From NCBI GenBank assembly GCA_964415045.1, contig CAYPZL010000061.1, positions 1 through 27,111 of the forward strand: a stretch of DNA of 27,111 bases, written 5' to 3'. The notes beneath the pieces are model-generated. The model searched no databases. It was not told the origin of the DNA and saw only the letters and a program-made list of their open reading frames with translations. Below are positions 1 to 7,380 of the stretch, piece after piece. The translations under genes were made by a program, and so were the position numbers. The stretch's first letter is position 1. Every line of letters starts with the position of its first letter. The DNA is from CAYPZL01 sp964415045 (GTDB lineage: Bacteria; Planctomycetota; Phycisphaerae; Sedimentisphaerales; Anaerobacaceae).

Positions 1-2
1 GC

Positions 3-365
3 CTAGCCAGCCACAGACCTTTACATAGTCGCAGTACTTATGAAATGCGGTACTACAAGCTCACGGTCCCTCCCAACGCGCCCGTGAAGCAGTTCTGGTC
101 CTTTACGGTTTATGACAATGACGATCGGTGCCTCATTGACACAGGTGAGCTGCCAGACAAATCTTCGCGCATGGACCTGGACTTCAATCCCGACGGCTCG
201 GTTGATCTGTACTTCGGCCCGAAGCCACCCAAGAAGGGCTCCAAGCAGAACTGGGTCAAAACCGTTCCCGCCGAGGGTTGGTTCACCTACTTCCGTTTCT
301 ACGCCCCCACCCAGCCTTATTTCGATGGCACGTGGCAGCTGCCGGATATCGAGAAGATCAGATGA
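3..365 (+). CDS. DUF1214 domain protein, C-terminal part (5' end outside window or broken)
   Basis: The frame is open from the window edge to a TGA at 363-365, with the first internal Met at 45. The peptide from about residue 16 on (KLTVPPNAPVKQFW, then FTVYDNDDR, DGSVDLYFGPK, GWFTYFRFYAPTQPYFDGTW, LPDIEKI) follows the C-terminal beta-sandwich of DUF1214, usually the second half of DUF1254/DUF1214 proteins. The function of that family is poorly defined. The roughly 15 residues before Met-45 do not look like the usual DUF1214 lead-in, so the gene may be truncated or rearranged there rather than just cut by the window. Its stop overlaps an ATG (ATGA at 362-365) in the frame of the next gene, so the two are probably co-transcribed; DUF1254/1214 genes are often followed by such an outer-membrane 'transporter' gene. 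Confidence 0.75.
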   Translation, partial: LASHRPLHSRSTYEMRYYKLTVPPNAPVKQFWSFTVYDNDDRCLIDTGELPDKSSRMDLDFNPDGSVDLYFGPKPPKKGSKQNWVKTVPAEGWFTYFRFYAPTQPYFDGTWQLPDIEKIR

Positions 366-391
366 ACAGCGATTCAGAAGGGGGCAGAATC

Positions 392-1183
392 ATGAAGAGA
401 GCTTGCGTACTCGCGCTGCTTGTCGGCCTGTTGGCGGTGCCCGCGTCGGCGCAGGATGAAGGGGACCTGGCCAAGCAGACGCAGAATCCGGTCAGCGATC
501 TGATCAGTGTGCCGTTTCAGAACAATACCAGCTTCGGCATCGATCCTGGCGACGACACGCAGAACGTGCTCAATATTCAGCCGGTCTGGCCGTTCAAGTT
601 GAATGACCAGTGGAACCTGATCACGCGGACGATTGTGCCGATCATCTCGCAGCCGGATGCTTTGACCGGGAAGGACAGCGAGTTCGGCGTTGGCGACATC
701 AACTTCTCGGCCTTCTTCTCGCCACGGAAGCCCAGCAAGTGGATTTGGGGGATCGGCCCTTCACTGCTGCTTCCGACCGCCACGGACAACGCCCTGGGAA
801 CGGAGCAGTGGGGCGCGGGGCCGACCGGTGTGCTGTTGACGATGGATGGACCCTGGGTCTACGGCGCTTTGATGAACAACATTTGGTCGTTTGCCGGCGA
901 TGACGACCGCGCCGACGTCAACCAGATGCTGCTCCAGCCCTTCGTGAACTACAATATGCCCGACGGCTGGTATCTCGTCAGCGCCCCGGTCATCACGGCC
1001 AACTGGGAAGCCAGCAGCGACAACGCGTGGACGGTGCCCCTGGGCGGCGGGATCGGCAAAATCTTCAAGATCGGCAAGCAGCCCGTGAACGCCTCGATCC
1101 AGGGATACTACAACGTTGAGAAGCCGGATAGGGGAGCGGATTGGACGTTGCGGGCGCAAATCCAGCTCCTGTTTCCGAAATAG
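392..1183 (+). CDS. Outer-membrane 'neuromedin U'-like / putative transporter family protein
   Basis: 263-aa protein with a clear signal peptide (MKRACVLALLVGLLAVPASA, cleavage before QDEGD). The mature N-terminus carries QNPVSDLISVPFQNNTSFG, then NVLNIQPVWPFKL and NLITRTIVPIISQPD. This is the hallmark of bacterial proteins mis-annotated as 'neuromedin U' and now usually called transporter-family outer-membrane beta-barrels. Alternating hydrophobic and aromatic strands and a C-terminal LRAQIQLLFPK fit a barrel. I chose ATG 392 because the signal peptide begins there and a purine-rich AGAAGGGGGCAG lies upstream. ATG 362, overlapping the previous stop, would only add ten residues in front of the signal peptide. 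The transported substrate is unknown. Confidence 0.8.
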   Translation: MKRACVLALLVGLLAVPASAQDEGDLAKQTQNPVSDLISVPFQNNTSFGIDPGDDTQNVLNIQPVWPFKLNDQWNLITRTIVPIISQPDALTGKDSEFGVGDINFSAFFSPRKPSKWIWGIGPSLLLPTATDNALGTEQWGAGPTGVLLTMDGPWVYGALMNNIWSFAGDDDRADVNQMLLQPFVNYNMPDGWYLVSAPVITANWEASSDNAWTVPLGGGIGKIFKIGKQPVNASIQGYYNVEKPDRGADWTLRAQIQLLFPK

Positions 1184-1293
1184 ACCGTGTGTGTGCCGTG
1201 TGACGAGATTTCGGCTGCAGGCGAATGAGTAGATGAGAACGACCGGCGGGGGGGGAGCAACTGCCGCGCTCGTGACTGTTCATTGAGGGGACG

Positions 1294-2004
1294 ATGCTGG
1301 AATACCGAAAGCGAATTCGGCTGAGACATCTTGCCGGAAAGCTCGCTCTTGGGTTCATCCTGTTGCTTGTTCCATGGCGAGCCTGTGCGGGGGATGAGTT
1401 CCAATTCTGGCTTGGCGGCGCGACGGCTGTGGATCTGGCCGAGCAATGGAAGGCCACGCTGGGCGCCCAGGCACGCTATGATGACCGGGGCAGTCTCGTC
1501 CGTCATCACTCGGATTTCGGCGTCGTCTACAAAGGCTTCGCGGACTGGTTGGACGTCGGTGTGAACTATCGAGCGATCTTCAGCAAGCTTACCGACGACG
1601 AATGGAAGAACGCGGACCGGGGATACCTCAACGTCACGGCAAGGAGCCGGTTGATGGGCGTCGCCTTCAGCGATCGCGTTCGTCTGGAGTACAGCGATTT
1701 CGAAGGGTTCGGGGACTTTGGAACGTTTCGGAACAGGATCATGCTCAACCCGCCCTTCGAACTGGAACCGGACCGGGAACGTTTGATCTTCCGACGCTAC
1801 ACGCTGAAACCGTATGGAGGGTATGAGATCTTCTACGATACGCTTGACGACACCGTCACCCGGCACCGCTTTCAAGCGGGCTTGTCCATCGTTTTCACGG
1901 ACAGGATCGTGGGCGATATCTCCTACATTCGCGAGAACAGCAGCTCAAGCATCAACCGCGACGACCTCAACATCGTCTCCGCCGGCGTCAAGCTGCTGTT
2001 CTGA
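1294..2004 (+). CDS. DUF2490-family outer-membrane protein
   Basis: 236-aa protein. An unusually long positively charged n-region (MLEYRKRIRLRHLAGK) precedes a hydrophobic core (LALGFILLLVPWRACAG) that reads as a signal peptide. The mature part starts EFQFWLGGATAVDLAEQWKA and continues in alternating beta-strand patterns with many Tyr and Arg (YRAIFSK, RVRLEYSD, FRNRIMLNPPFELE), ending in a hydrophobic strand KLLF. This is the layout of DUF2490 beta-barrel proteins, whose function is unknown. A GAGGGG sequence just before ATG 1294 serves as ribosome binding site. It lies 110 bp after the preceding barrel gene on the same strand and converges with the minus-strand hydrolase, leaving only 27 bp between the two stops. 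Confidence 0.65.
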   Translation: MLEYRKRIRLRHLAGKLALGFILLLVPWRACAGDEFQFWLGGATAVDLAEQWKATLGAQARYDDRGSLVRHHSDFGVVYKGFADWLDVGVNYRAIFSKLTDDEWKNADRGYLNVTARSRLMGVAFSDRVRLEYSDFEGFGDFGTFRNRIMLNPPFELEPDRERLIFRRYTLKPYGGYEIFYDTLDDTVTRHRFQAGLSIVFTDRIVGDISYIRENSSSSINRDDLNIVSAGVKLLF

Positions 2005-2031
2005 GGGGATGGCGAGCCCGGGCTTCGGTCT

Positions 2032-3510
2032 TCAGTCGACTGGGAAGTGTTTGAGCAGGTGTTGGGAAACCTGTTCGATCTGGGCGGCTTTGCCTTTGGC
2101 GTTGAAGTGGACGCCGTCGGAGCTGTGGTATTCCGGGTGATCGATGGCCAGCGCAAAGAGATCGTTTACCTCCACGTCGGTGCCGGCGAGGAATTCCATG
2201 GCGATGCGGTTCCGGCGGCCCACGGTTTCGGTGGTCTGCGAGAGCACGGCCAGATCGGCGCGATCCCGGACCGGGGTGGAGGTGGCCCAGATGAGGCGGG
2301 CCCCGCGTCGGTGTTTCCGCAGCGTCTCCATCAAGCGGGCGAAGGCCCGGCGGTATTGGGCGTCGGTGTATCCCATGCCGTGCAGGCCGTTGTTGAAGTG
2401 GATGACGTGAAAGCGATACTGGCGCAGGACCATCAGCAATTCCTCGAAGAACACGGGATCGCAGATGCAGCGCGACGTCGTCAGCCGGGCGCAGTTGGCC
2501 TTGCCCTGCAGCGCCTGTTCGACGCCGCCGAAATAGCCCCGCGTGATGGAATCGCCGATCATCAGCACGCGCGGCAGGTCGTCCGTGTTGGCGTTGGTGA
2601 TCCAGATGTCACACCACTCGATTCTCTCGCGCACAAGTTCGCCGGCGTCTGCAACCGCCGAGGCCGGCGGCTGGCTGCCGACGCGGGCGCAAATGAAGTC
2701 CACAATCGGCGCCGGGTCCTTGAGGCTGTGAGGGTGATGTCCGACGCCTTCCTTGTGAATCACCTCGATGGACCCGCCGAGGGCGCGGTAGCGCTGCTCC
2801 AGCACGGCGGTGTTTTCGGAAACCGGTACGACCTCGTCGGCATCCCCGACCACGTGCAGCAGGGGCACCTGCGCGCGAGCCAGCGGTTCCAGTTGGTCGA
2901 TGGGGTTGCAGGCGGTGGTCAGGGCCTGCGACTCGGTCAGGCCGTACGCCTCCAGGCATTGTGCCCAGCTCGGCGCGTGACCGGCGCCGACGCCCTTGCC
3001 GCCGGGCCAGCTCCTGATGTCACAGACCGGAGCGTCGGCGTAGATGCAGCATACCTTCTCCGGGTTCTTCGCGGCCCAGTTGTAGACGATCAGGCCCCCG
3101 CGACTCATCCCCTCCAGCGCAACCCGCCTGGCGAATCCGTGCTCCCGCGTCAGGTACGCGTAGAAGCGATCCCAGATCGCCACGGCCTCCGGGGCGCCGA
3201 ACAGCCCCGCCACGTCAACATACGCCACATGAAAGCCCCGTTCCAGCAGAGCTACATCCGTCTGAGGCTCGTGGCCGAAGAAGCGGGCCCGCCAGATCCA
3301 TGGCCTTCCCTGCGCCGCGGTTTTCGGCGCGACGACGATGCACGATCTGCCGTCCCGGGTGAAATCGTAGCGGTCGTACGAATGAAAAGAAGACTTTTCG
3401 CCTGGAAAGGGGCTGCGATCCGCGCCCTGGGTGGCGCTCGCAAAGAGCATCGAGACGGACAGCAGCAGGAGCCATGCGGCACGCACTTTTCCGCGTGTGT
3501 TTTCGTTCAT
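2032..3510 (-). CDS. Exported two-domain hydrolase: alpha/beta hydrolase + SGNH/GDSL esterase
   Basis: 492 aa from ATG 3510 (minus strand), chosen because GGAG lies six bases upstream and the signal peptide (RAAWLLLLSVSMLFASATQG) then sits at the N-terminus; an in-frame ATG at 3546 adds 12 residues without a better site. Residues about 35-280 form an alpha/beta hydrolase: nucleophile elbow GMSRGG (Ser about 136), acid in GDADEVVP (Asp about 224), and His in GVGHHPH (about 258). Residues about 310-492 form an SGNH hydrolase: block I IGDSIT (Ser about 321), block III around FNNGLHGMGY, and block V DGVHF (Asp about 465, His about 468). Both catalytic sets look complete. Likely role: periplasmic deacylation of polysaccharides such as acetyl or feruloyl esters; the substrate is inferred. 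Divergent from the sulfatase, 202 bp away. Confidence 0.85.
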   Translation of the reverse strand: MNENTRGKVRAAWLLLLSVSMLFASATQGADRSPFPGEKSSFHSYDRYDFTRDGRSCIVVAPKTAAQGRPWIWRARFFGHEPQTDVALLERGFHVAYVDVAGLFGAPEAVAIWDRFYAYLTREHGFARRVALEGMSRGGLIVYNWAAKNPEKVCCIYADAPVCDIRSWPGGKGVGAGHAPSWAQCLEAYGLTESQALTTACNPIDQLEPLARAQVPLLHVVGDADEVVPVSENTAVLEQRYRALGGSIEVIHKEGVGHHPHSLKDPAPIVDFICARVGSQPPASAVADAGELVRERIEWCDIWITNANTDDLPRVLMIGDSITRGYFGGVEQALQGKANCARLTTSRCICDPVFFEELLMVLRQYRFHVIHFNNGLHGMGYTDAQYRRAFARLMETLRKHRRGARLIWATSTPVRDRADLAVLSQTTETVGRRNRIAMEFLAGTDVEVNDLFALAIDHPEYHSSDGVHFNAKGKAAQIEQVSQHLLKHFPVD

Positions 3511-3712
3511 ATCGATCTCCGGGAAACGACACTGCAAACGTGACATTCAAACCGCCATGCTACAGGCAGCGGCGCTCCGACGCAAGCGGTCGCCTGCCGA
3601 GCCTTCGGCTGCCGGTTGACTCGGGTTCTCTGAGCCGGTAGGATTCTCCGGAAGAGCCCGGAAACAAGATGTTTCTGCGGCGCCGGAGACAACACAGTAG
3701 GGATCGACACAC

Positions 3713-5248
3713 ATGACAGGACATACGAAAGCCGGACAATCGAATTGCACTCGACGTGGTTTTTTGAAGAGGGCCGGTTGGGGCGCGGCCGGCCTGGCGT
3801 TTCTCGCCGTCGCCGGACAGCCCCTTCGGGCGGCGCGGCGCGCCGGCAGGGGCAAGCGAAACATCGTCTTTGTCCTCAGCGACGATCATCGCTATGACTT
3901 CATGGGCTTCATGCCGACGGGGCCGGAGTTTCTGGAGACCCCGAACATGGACCGCATGGCGCGGCAGGGGGCGCACCTGGCCAACGCGTTCGTCAGCACG
4001 TCGCTGTGCTCGCCGAGCCGGGCCTCGATCCTGACGGGCCAGTACATGCACCACCATCGCGTCGTGGACAATCAGCGGCCCGAGCCGGAGGGGACCGTGT
4101 TCTTCCCGCAGTATCTTCAGAAGGCCGGCTATCAAACCGCTTTCATCGGCAAGTGGCACATGGGCCACGATCACGACCGGCCCCGACCGGGTTTCGACCA
4201 CTGGGCCAGCTTCAAGGGCCAGGGCACCTACTCCGATCCCACGCTCAACATCAACGGGCGGCGCCAGACCCTCCAGGGATACACCACCGACGTCCTGACC
4301 GACCAGGCGCTGGCCTGGCTCAAGGAGGGGCGCGACAGCGGAAGTCCTTTCTTCCTCTACCTGTCGTTCAAGGCGGTGCACTATCCGTTTCAGCCCGCCC
4401 CGCGGCATCAAGGCCGTTACGCGAAGGCGCCGGTCAAGCGTCCCGAGACGATGGCTAACACGGAGCGCAACTACCAGACCCAGCCCCACTGGGTCCGCGA
4501 GCGGCGCTACAGCATCCACGGCGTCGATCACATGGAGACCGGACCCTACGATAACGACCCGGTCCCGTCGTTCGACGACCTCTACCGCCAGTACTGCGAG
4601 ACTGTGCACGGGCTCGACGAGAACCTCGGCCGCGTGCTGGACTATCTCGACGAATCCGGGCTCAGCGACTCGACGCTCGTCGTCTACATGGGCGACAACG
4701 GTTTCGAGCTGGGCGAGCATGGCTTCTACGACAAGCGCGACGTGTTCGAGGAATCGATTCGCGTGCCCATGCTGGCCTATGCCCCGGGTCTGATCGAGCC
4801 GGGAGCCACAGTCACGCAGATGGTGCAGAACATCGACATCGCCCCGACGCTGCTGGATGCGGCCGGCGTCCCGGCGCCGGCGTCGGCCAACATGGATGGA
4901 CGCTCGTTCTTGCCTTTGCTCACCGGCAAGTCGGTCCCGTGGCGCGATCACATCCTGTACGAGTATCACTGGGAGTGGAACTTCCCGGCCACGCCGACGG
5001 TGTTTGCGATTCGCGGCCAGCGCTACAAGTACATCTACTATCACGGCGTGTGGGACCACGACGGGTTCTACGATCTCCAGACCGACCCCCACGAGCGACA
5101 CAACCTGATCAACGTGCCGGCCTATCGCGAGCAGATCGAAGCGATGAAGCAGCAGCTCTTCGACGAACTCGAGGCCGGCGGCGGACTCGTTATTCCCGTC
5201 CGCCGTCCCCGGGGAGAACGACTCGACCAGCGCAAGAATAGACGCTGA
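3713..5248 (+). CDS. Tat-exported formylglycine-dependent sulfatase
   Basis: 511 aa. The N-terminus has a twin-arginine signal (TRRGFLKRA, then a hydrophobic stretch ending LRAARR), so it is exported folded. The core begins RNIVFVLSDDHR with the metal-binding Asp57-Asp58. The active-site signature is CSPSRASILTG with Cys99 as the formylglycine precursor and Arg103. GKWHMG supplies Lys147 and His149, HYPF His223, and YMGDNGFELGEHG Asp328-Asn329, followed by Lys341. The C-terminal subdomain (YHWEWNF, YKYIYYHGVWDHDGFYDLQTDP) is typical of the polysaccharide sulfatases abundant in Planctomycetota. Length and all key residues are normal. Substrate is likely a sulfated glycan but cannot be specified. 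Cys-type maturation needs an FGE or anaerobic maturase, not present here. The ribosome binding site is weak (AGGGA about nine bases upstream). Confidence 0.93.
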   Translation: MTGHTKAGQSNCTRRGFLKRAGWGAAGLAFLAVAGQPLRAARRAGRGKRNIVFVLSDDHRYDFMGFMPTGPEFLETPNMDRMARQGAHLANAFVSTSLCSPSRASILTGQYMHHHRVVDNQRPEPEGTVFFPQYLQKAGYQTAFIGKWHMGHDHDRPRPGFDHWASFKGQGTYSDPTLNINGRRQTLQGYTTDVLTDQALAWLKEGRDSGSPFFLYLSFKAVHYPFQPAPRHQGRYAKAPVKRPETMANTERNYQTQPHWVRERRYSIHGVDHMETGPYDNDPVPSFDDLYRQYCETVHGLDENLGRVLDYLDESGLSDSTLVVYMGDNGFELGEHGFYDKRDVFEESIRVPMLAYAPGLIEPGATVTQMVQNIDIAPTLLDAAGVPAPASANMDGRSFLPLLTGKSVPWRDHILYEYHWEWNFPATPTVFAIRGQRYKYIYYHGVWDHDGFYDLQTDPHERHNLINVPAYREQIEAMKQQLFDELEAGGGLVIPVRRPRGERLDQRKNRR

Positions 5249-5269
5249 GGTGAATCTGAGAGGGACCGC

Positions 5270-5515
5270 ATGAGGTCGCTTCTGCTGTTATCCCTTGCCT
5301 TTACTTCGGCGCAAGTCGTGGGGTAGGTTCTTAACCCACGCGTTAAGGCTACCGCGCGTGTGCCGTCGAATATCGGCGCGTTTTTTGAACCGCCGCCGGG
5401 AGATACTGGCCTTCTGGCACGGCGTGACGGGTTCGTGACGTTATCCATCGGCACGCCCGAATCCAACGAACAAATCTACACTTTCTTCGAGCACATCCTC
5501 AAAGAGAGGCGCTGA
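5270..5515 (+). pseudogene. Possible remnant of a PLP aminotransferase (HisC-like) C-terminus, interrupted by amber
   Basis: One frame runs from ATG 5270 (MRSLLLLSLAFTSAQVVG) to an in-frame TAG at 5324-5326 and stays open afterwards to TGA 5513-5515. The downstream piece contains GLLARRDGFVTLSIGTPESN followed by EQIYTFFEHILKERR. The pattern 'GFV.(L/I)SIGTPE.N' followed by a short helix and stop is what I recall from the C-terminus of histidinol-phosphate aminotransferases and relatives. No PLP-binding lysine region is present, so at best this is a decayed end fragment. The upstream 18 residues resemble a signal peptide and may be unrelated. Assignment rests on one short motif. Confidence 0.3.
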
Positions 5516-5519
5516 CCAG

Positions 5520-6110
5520 CCGGAATTAGGGCAGCTTGCCCGGGACGGGACTCAACGCGTCGTCGCCACGCGGGGTCGGCTGGATGTCCTCCAATCCAAA
5601 GGACAGCTTGACGGCCTGATCAGTTCCTGCGCCCGGTTCGCTCAGAAGGTCAGCGTGCTCGATGCCTATCGGCGGCAGACCCTGCCGGCCGCCCAGACCC
5701 TCACGATCGTCGCTCATCTGCGTTCTGCCCTGAAACAGGGGGACAAGTCCCTCGTGGGCAATAAGGGCTATCGCAAGTACCTCAAGACTCCGGCGTCGAG
5801 CCGACGCTTCGAGATTGACGATGAGAAGATACGGGCCCAGGAGAAATCCGATGGCGTCTGGGTCCTCCGGACCGACCCGGACCGGCCGGCCCAAGAGATT
5901 GCCTTGCGGTACAAGGAATCGTGGCCGGTGGAGCAGATCTTCCGGACGATCAAATCCATTCTGGACAACCTGCAAGAGGTCACCGTCGAGGCGGCGGGGG
6001 AACCGTTTGTCATCCGCACCCAAACTCGCGGCGGTGCCGGCCAGGCGCTTCAGGCGGCGGGAGTCGCTCTCGGTCCGGCGGTCCGAGCCGTCTCAGAGGA
6101 CAAACCATGA
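5520..6110 (+). pseudogene. IS1634-family (IS4-like) transposase remnant with internal deletion
   Basis: An open frame continues from before 5520 to the stop at 6108-6110, with the first Met at 5655. The segment GDKSLVGNKGYRKYLK, then FEIDDEKI, DGVWVLRTDPD, and ALRYKESWPVEQIFRTIKSI matches the central-to-C-terminal DDE region of IS1634-type transposases (the YREKW-like Tyr...Glu helix is YKESWPVEQ). After ...KSILD the frame jumps directly to NLQEVTVEAAGEPFVIRTQT and QAAGVALGP, which is the extreme C-terminus of the same family. The intervening block I would expect (the 'TRPIYH...RGHVFCSFLAL' region, about 50-60 residues) is missing. The N-terminal half is absent or unrecognisable. It is therefore a dead, 5'-truncated, internally deleted copy. 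Terminal inverted repeats and target duplications were not identified. Confidence 0.75.
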
Positions 6111-6202
6111 ACCCCTGTGAACCACCGGACCAGAAGACCAGATGGAGTGCCAGGAGCTGCCGGCCAATGCGCAAGTCCCGTGCGCAAAAGGAAATACAAT
6201 TT

Positions 6203-6366
6203 CATGGGCTTGGTTCAAAACAGGGTAACACTCTCTATGGGAGGGTGAGCCGTGTCGAAATCCGTAAAGCGTTGCGCTGAAAGGCCTTAGAGTTCCCAAG
6301 ACTGTATATCACATGCTGCACAAGTGTTACCCTGGCTCTCCCACAGTTGAACCAGGCCATTTCATG
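6203..6366. repeat. Imperfect inverted repeat upstream of rex (possible small mobile-element remnant)
   Basis: CAGGGTAACAC at 6221-6231 is the exact reverse complement of GTGTTACCCTG at 6324-6334. Outward of these, GGCTTGGTTCAA (left) pairs with TTGAACCAGGCC (right) with one mismatch, and both arms reach a CATG. The arms are unequal because the right one has extra bases. The roughly 90-bp centre has no convincing ORF. It could be a decayed miniature transposon or the end structure of the adjacent dead IS1634 element. Confidence 0.45.
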
Positions 6367-6437
6367 GTGTCGAAGATCGGCCTAAGCGTCTCTAAAAAAT
6401 GGACTTATGTGAATTTTGCTGGCGGCGGGCTCAGTAA

Positions 6438-6455
6438 TTGTGATTTTTTTCACAA
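6438..6455. promoter_or_regulatory. Rex operator
   Basis: TTGTGATTTTTTTCACAA is an 18-bp match to the Rex consensus TTGTGAAnnnnTTCACAA: both half sites TTGTGA and TCACAA are perfect, with the usual six-base centre. It lies 8 bp upstream of the -35 hexamer of the rex promoter and 98 bp before the rex start. Rex binds such sites when NADH is low and leaves when NADH/NAD+ rises, so rex and any read-through into the hydrogenase genes should be induced under reducing conditions. A site just upstream of -35 is compatible with repression by blocking polymerase. Confidence 0.9.
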
Positions 6456-6462
6456 AACAAGA

Positions 6463-6492
6463 TTGACATGTCGCGAGCAATGGATATATTAT
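6463..6492 (+). promoter_or_regulatory. Sigma70-type promoter of rex
   Basis: A perfect -35 TTGACA (6463-6468) is followed by an A/T-rich -10 region offering TATATT at 6485-6490 (16-bp spacer) or TATTAT at 6487-6492 (18-bp spacer). The surrounding sequence is markedly more A/T-rich than the coding regions. The predicted transcript starts near 6498 and leaves a leader of about 55 bases before rex. Confidence 0.75.
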
Positions 6493-6552
6493 TATCGATA
6501 TAGAGTTATCGAAGTGTTGGATTGTCTTTCGCTGTAAGGACGGCCCGTACGA

Positions 6553-7227
6553 ATGGATCGCGTTGTGAATGTATCGCTGCCTACGATTCGAAGACTGCCG
6601 CTGTACCTTTCGGTGTTACAGAAGGCGGTCGAGAGAGAGGCTGCGCACGTGAGCAGCTCGCAACTGGCCCGTGTATTGGGTCTGGAACCGATTCAGGTCC
6701 GCAAGGATCTGGAAGCGGTCGGCGTTTCGGGTCAGCCGCGAGTCGGGTTTCCCCTGCGCGACGTTGTGGCGGCGATCGAAGGATTTCTGGGCTGGGACAA
6801 TGTGACGGATGCCTTCGTTATTGGCGCAGGCCATCTGGGTATGGCACTGGCGGGTTACAGCGGCTTTCAGAGATACGGGCTGAACGTCGTGGCTCTTTTT
6901 GACAACGATCCGGGCAAAATCGGGCGACGCGTCCACGGCAAGGAGGTTTTACCCATCGCCAAGTTCTCGAACCTGGCGGGTCGTCTGCACGTGCATATCG
7001 CCATCTTGACGGTTCCGGGTGCGGAGGCAGCCCACGTGGTGCAGCTTGCGATCGACTCGGGCATTCGGGCGATCTGGAACTTCACACCGGCCAAGCTGAA
7101 CGTGCCGGCGGGAGTGATCGTCGAGCGCGTGGATCTTGCGGCCAGCCTGGCGGTGCTTTCGAGCAAGCTCGCGGCGCAGATGAATCGCGGTGATGAACGC
7201 ACCGACAGGGGTGCAGGCAGGCAATGA
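6553..7227 (+). CDS. rex: Redox-sensing transcriptional repressor Rex
   Basis: 224 aa, typical Rex length. Residues about 11-60 form the winged helix (IRRLPLYLSVLQ, VSSSQLARVLGLEPIQVRKDL, then GVSGQPRVGF). Residues about 85-210 form the Rossmann NAD(H) domain, with glycine motif GAGHLG (91-96) and the acidic FDND near 117 after the second strand. Further on lie AILTVPGAEA, GIRAIWNFTP, and the domain-swapped C-terminal helix (VDLAASLAVLSSKL). Rex senses NADH/NAD+ and represses fermentative and hydrogen genes. ATG 6553 is the only ATG after an in-frame TAA at 6535; the ribosome binding site AAGGA (6536-6540) is rather far (12 bases). A perfect Rex site upstream indicates autoregulation. It heads the hydrogenase cluster, 153 bp before the next gene. 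Confidence 0.97.
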   Translation: MDRVVNVSLPTIRRLPLYLSVLQKAVEREAAHVSSSQLARVLGLEPIQVRKDLEAVGVSGQPRVGFPLRDVVAAIEGFLGWDNVTDAFVIGAGHLGMALAGYSGFQRYGLNVVALFDNDPGKIGRRVHGKEVLPIAKFSNLAGRLHVHIAILTVPGAEAAHVVQLAIDSGIRAIWNFTPAKLNVPAGVIVERVDLAASLAVLSSKLAAQMNRGDERTDRGAGRQ

Positions 7228-7313
7228 CGCGGCAAAGCAGGAGAAGGTTGTGGTTTTGCTCGGTGGCAATGGCCCGGGCATCGTGGGTTTGCCCCGACGG
7301 CACGGATTTGGCG

Positions 7314-7341
7314 TTAAGGGTCGTCGGCGATTCGATATAAT
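7314..7341 (+). promoter_or_regulatory. Candidate internal promoter of the hydrogenase genes
   Basis: A perfect -10 TATAAT at 7336-7341 is preceded at 16 bp by a weak -35 TTAAGG (7314-7319). It lies in the only sizeable gap of the cluster (7228-7380), about 40 bp before the ATG of the [2Fe-2S] gene. No Rex-like palindrome is visible next to it, so this promoter, if real, could fire independently of Rex. Confidence 0.45.
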
Positions 7342-7380
7342 CCGGTCTTCCGGCAAGACAAGACAGTGGTGACAGAAACT

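Noticed and set aside
2047..3543. Long plus-strand open frame (498 codons) antisense to the two-domain hydrolase
   Set aside because: Composition (Gly/Ala/Val/Arg/Asp repeats) is that of a shadow; the minus strand encodes a complete signal peptide and two catalytic domains.
3560..5101. Long minus-strand open frame (513 codons) antisense to the sulfatase
   Set aside because: It mirrors the third-position G/C bias of the sulfatase gene, has no recognisable domain and is rich in Arg/Val/His as shadow frames are. The sulfatase with all catalytic residues is the real gene.
5311..5350. Possible hairpin GTGGG...CCCAC after the sulfatase as terminator
   Set aside because: Only five base pairs with a long loop and no T-run; it also lies inside the possible aminotransferase remnant.
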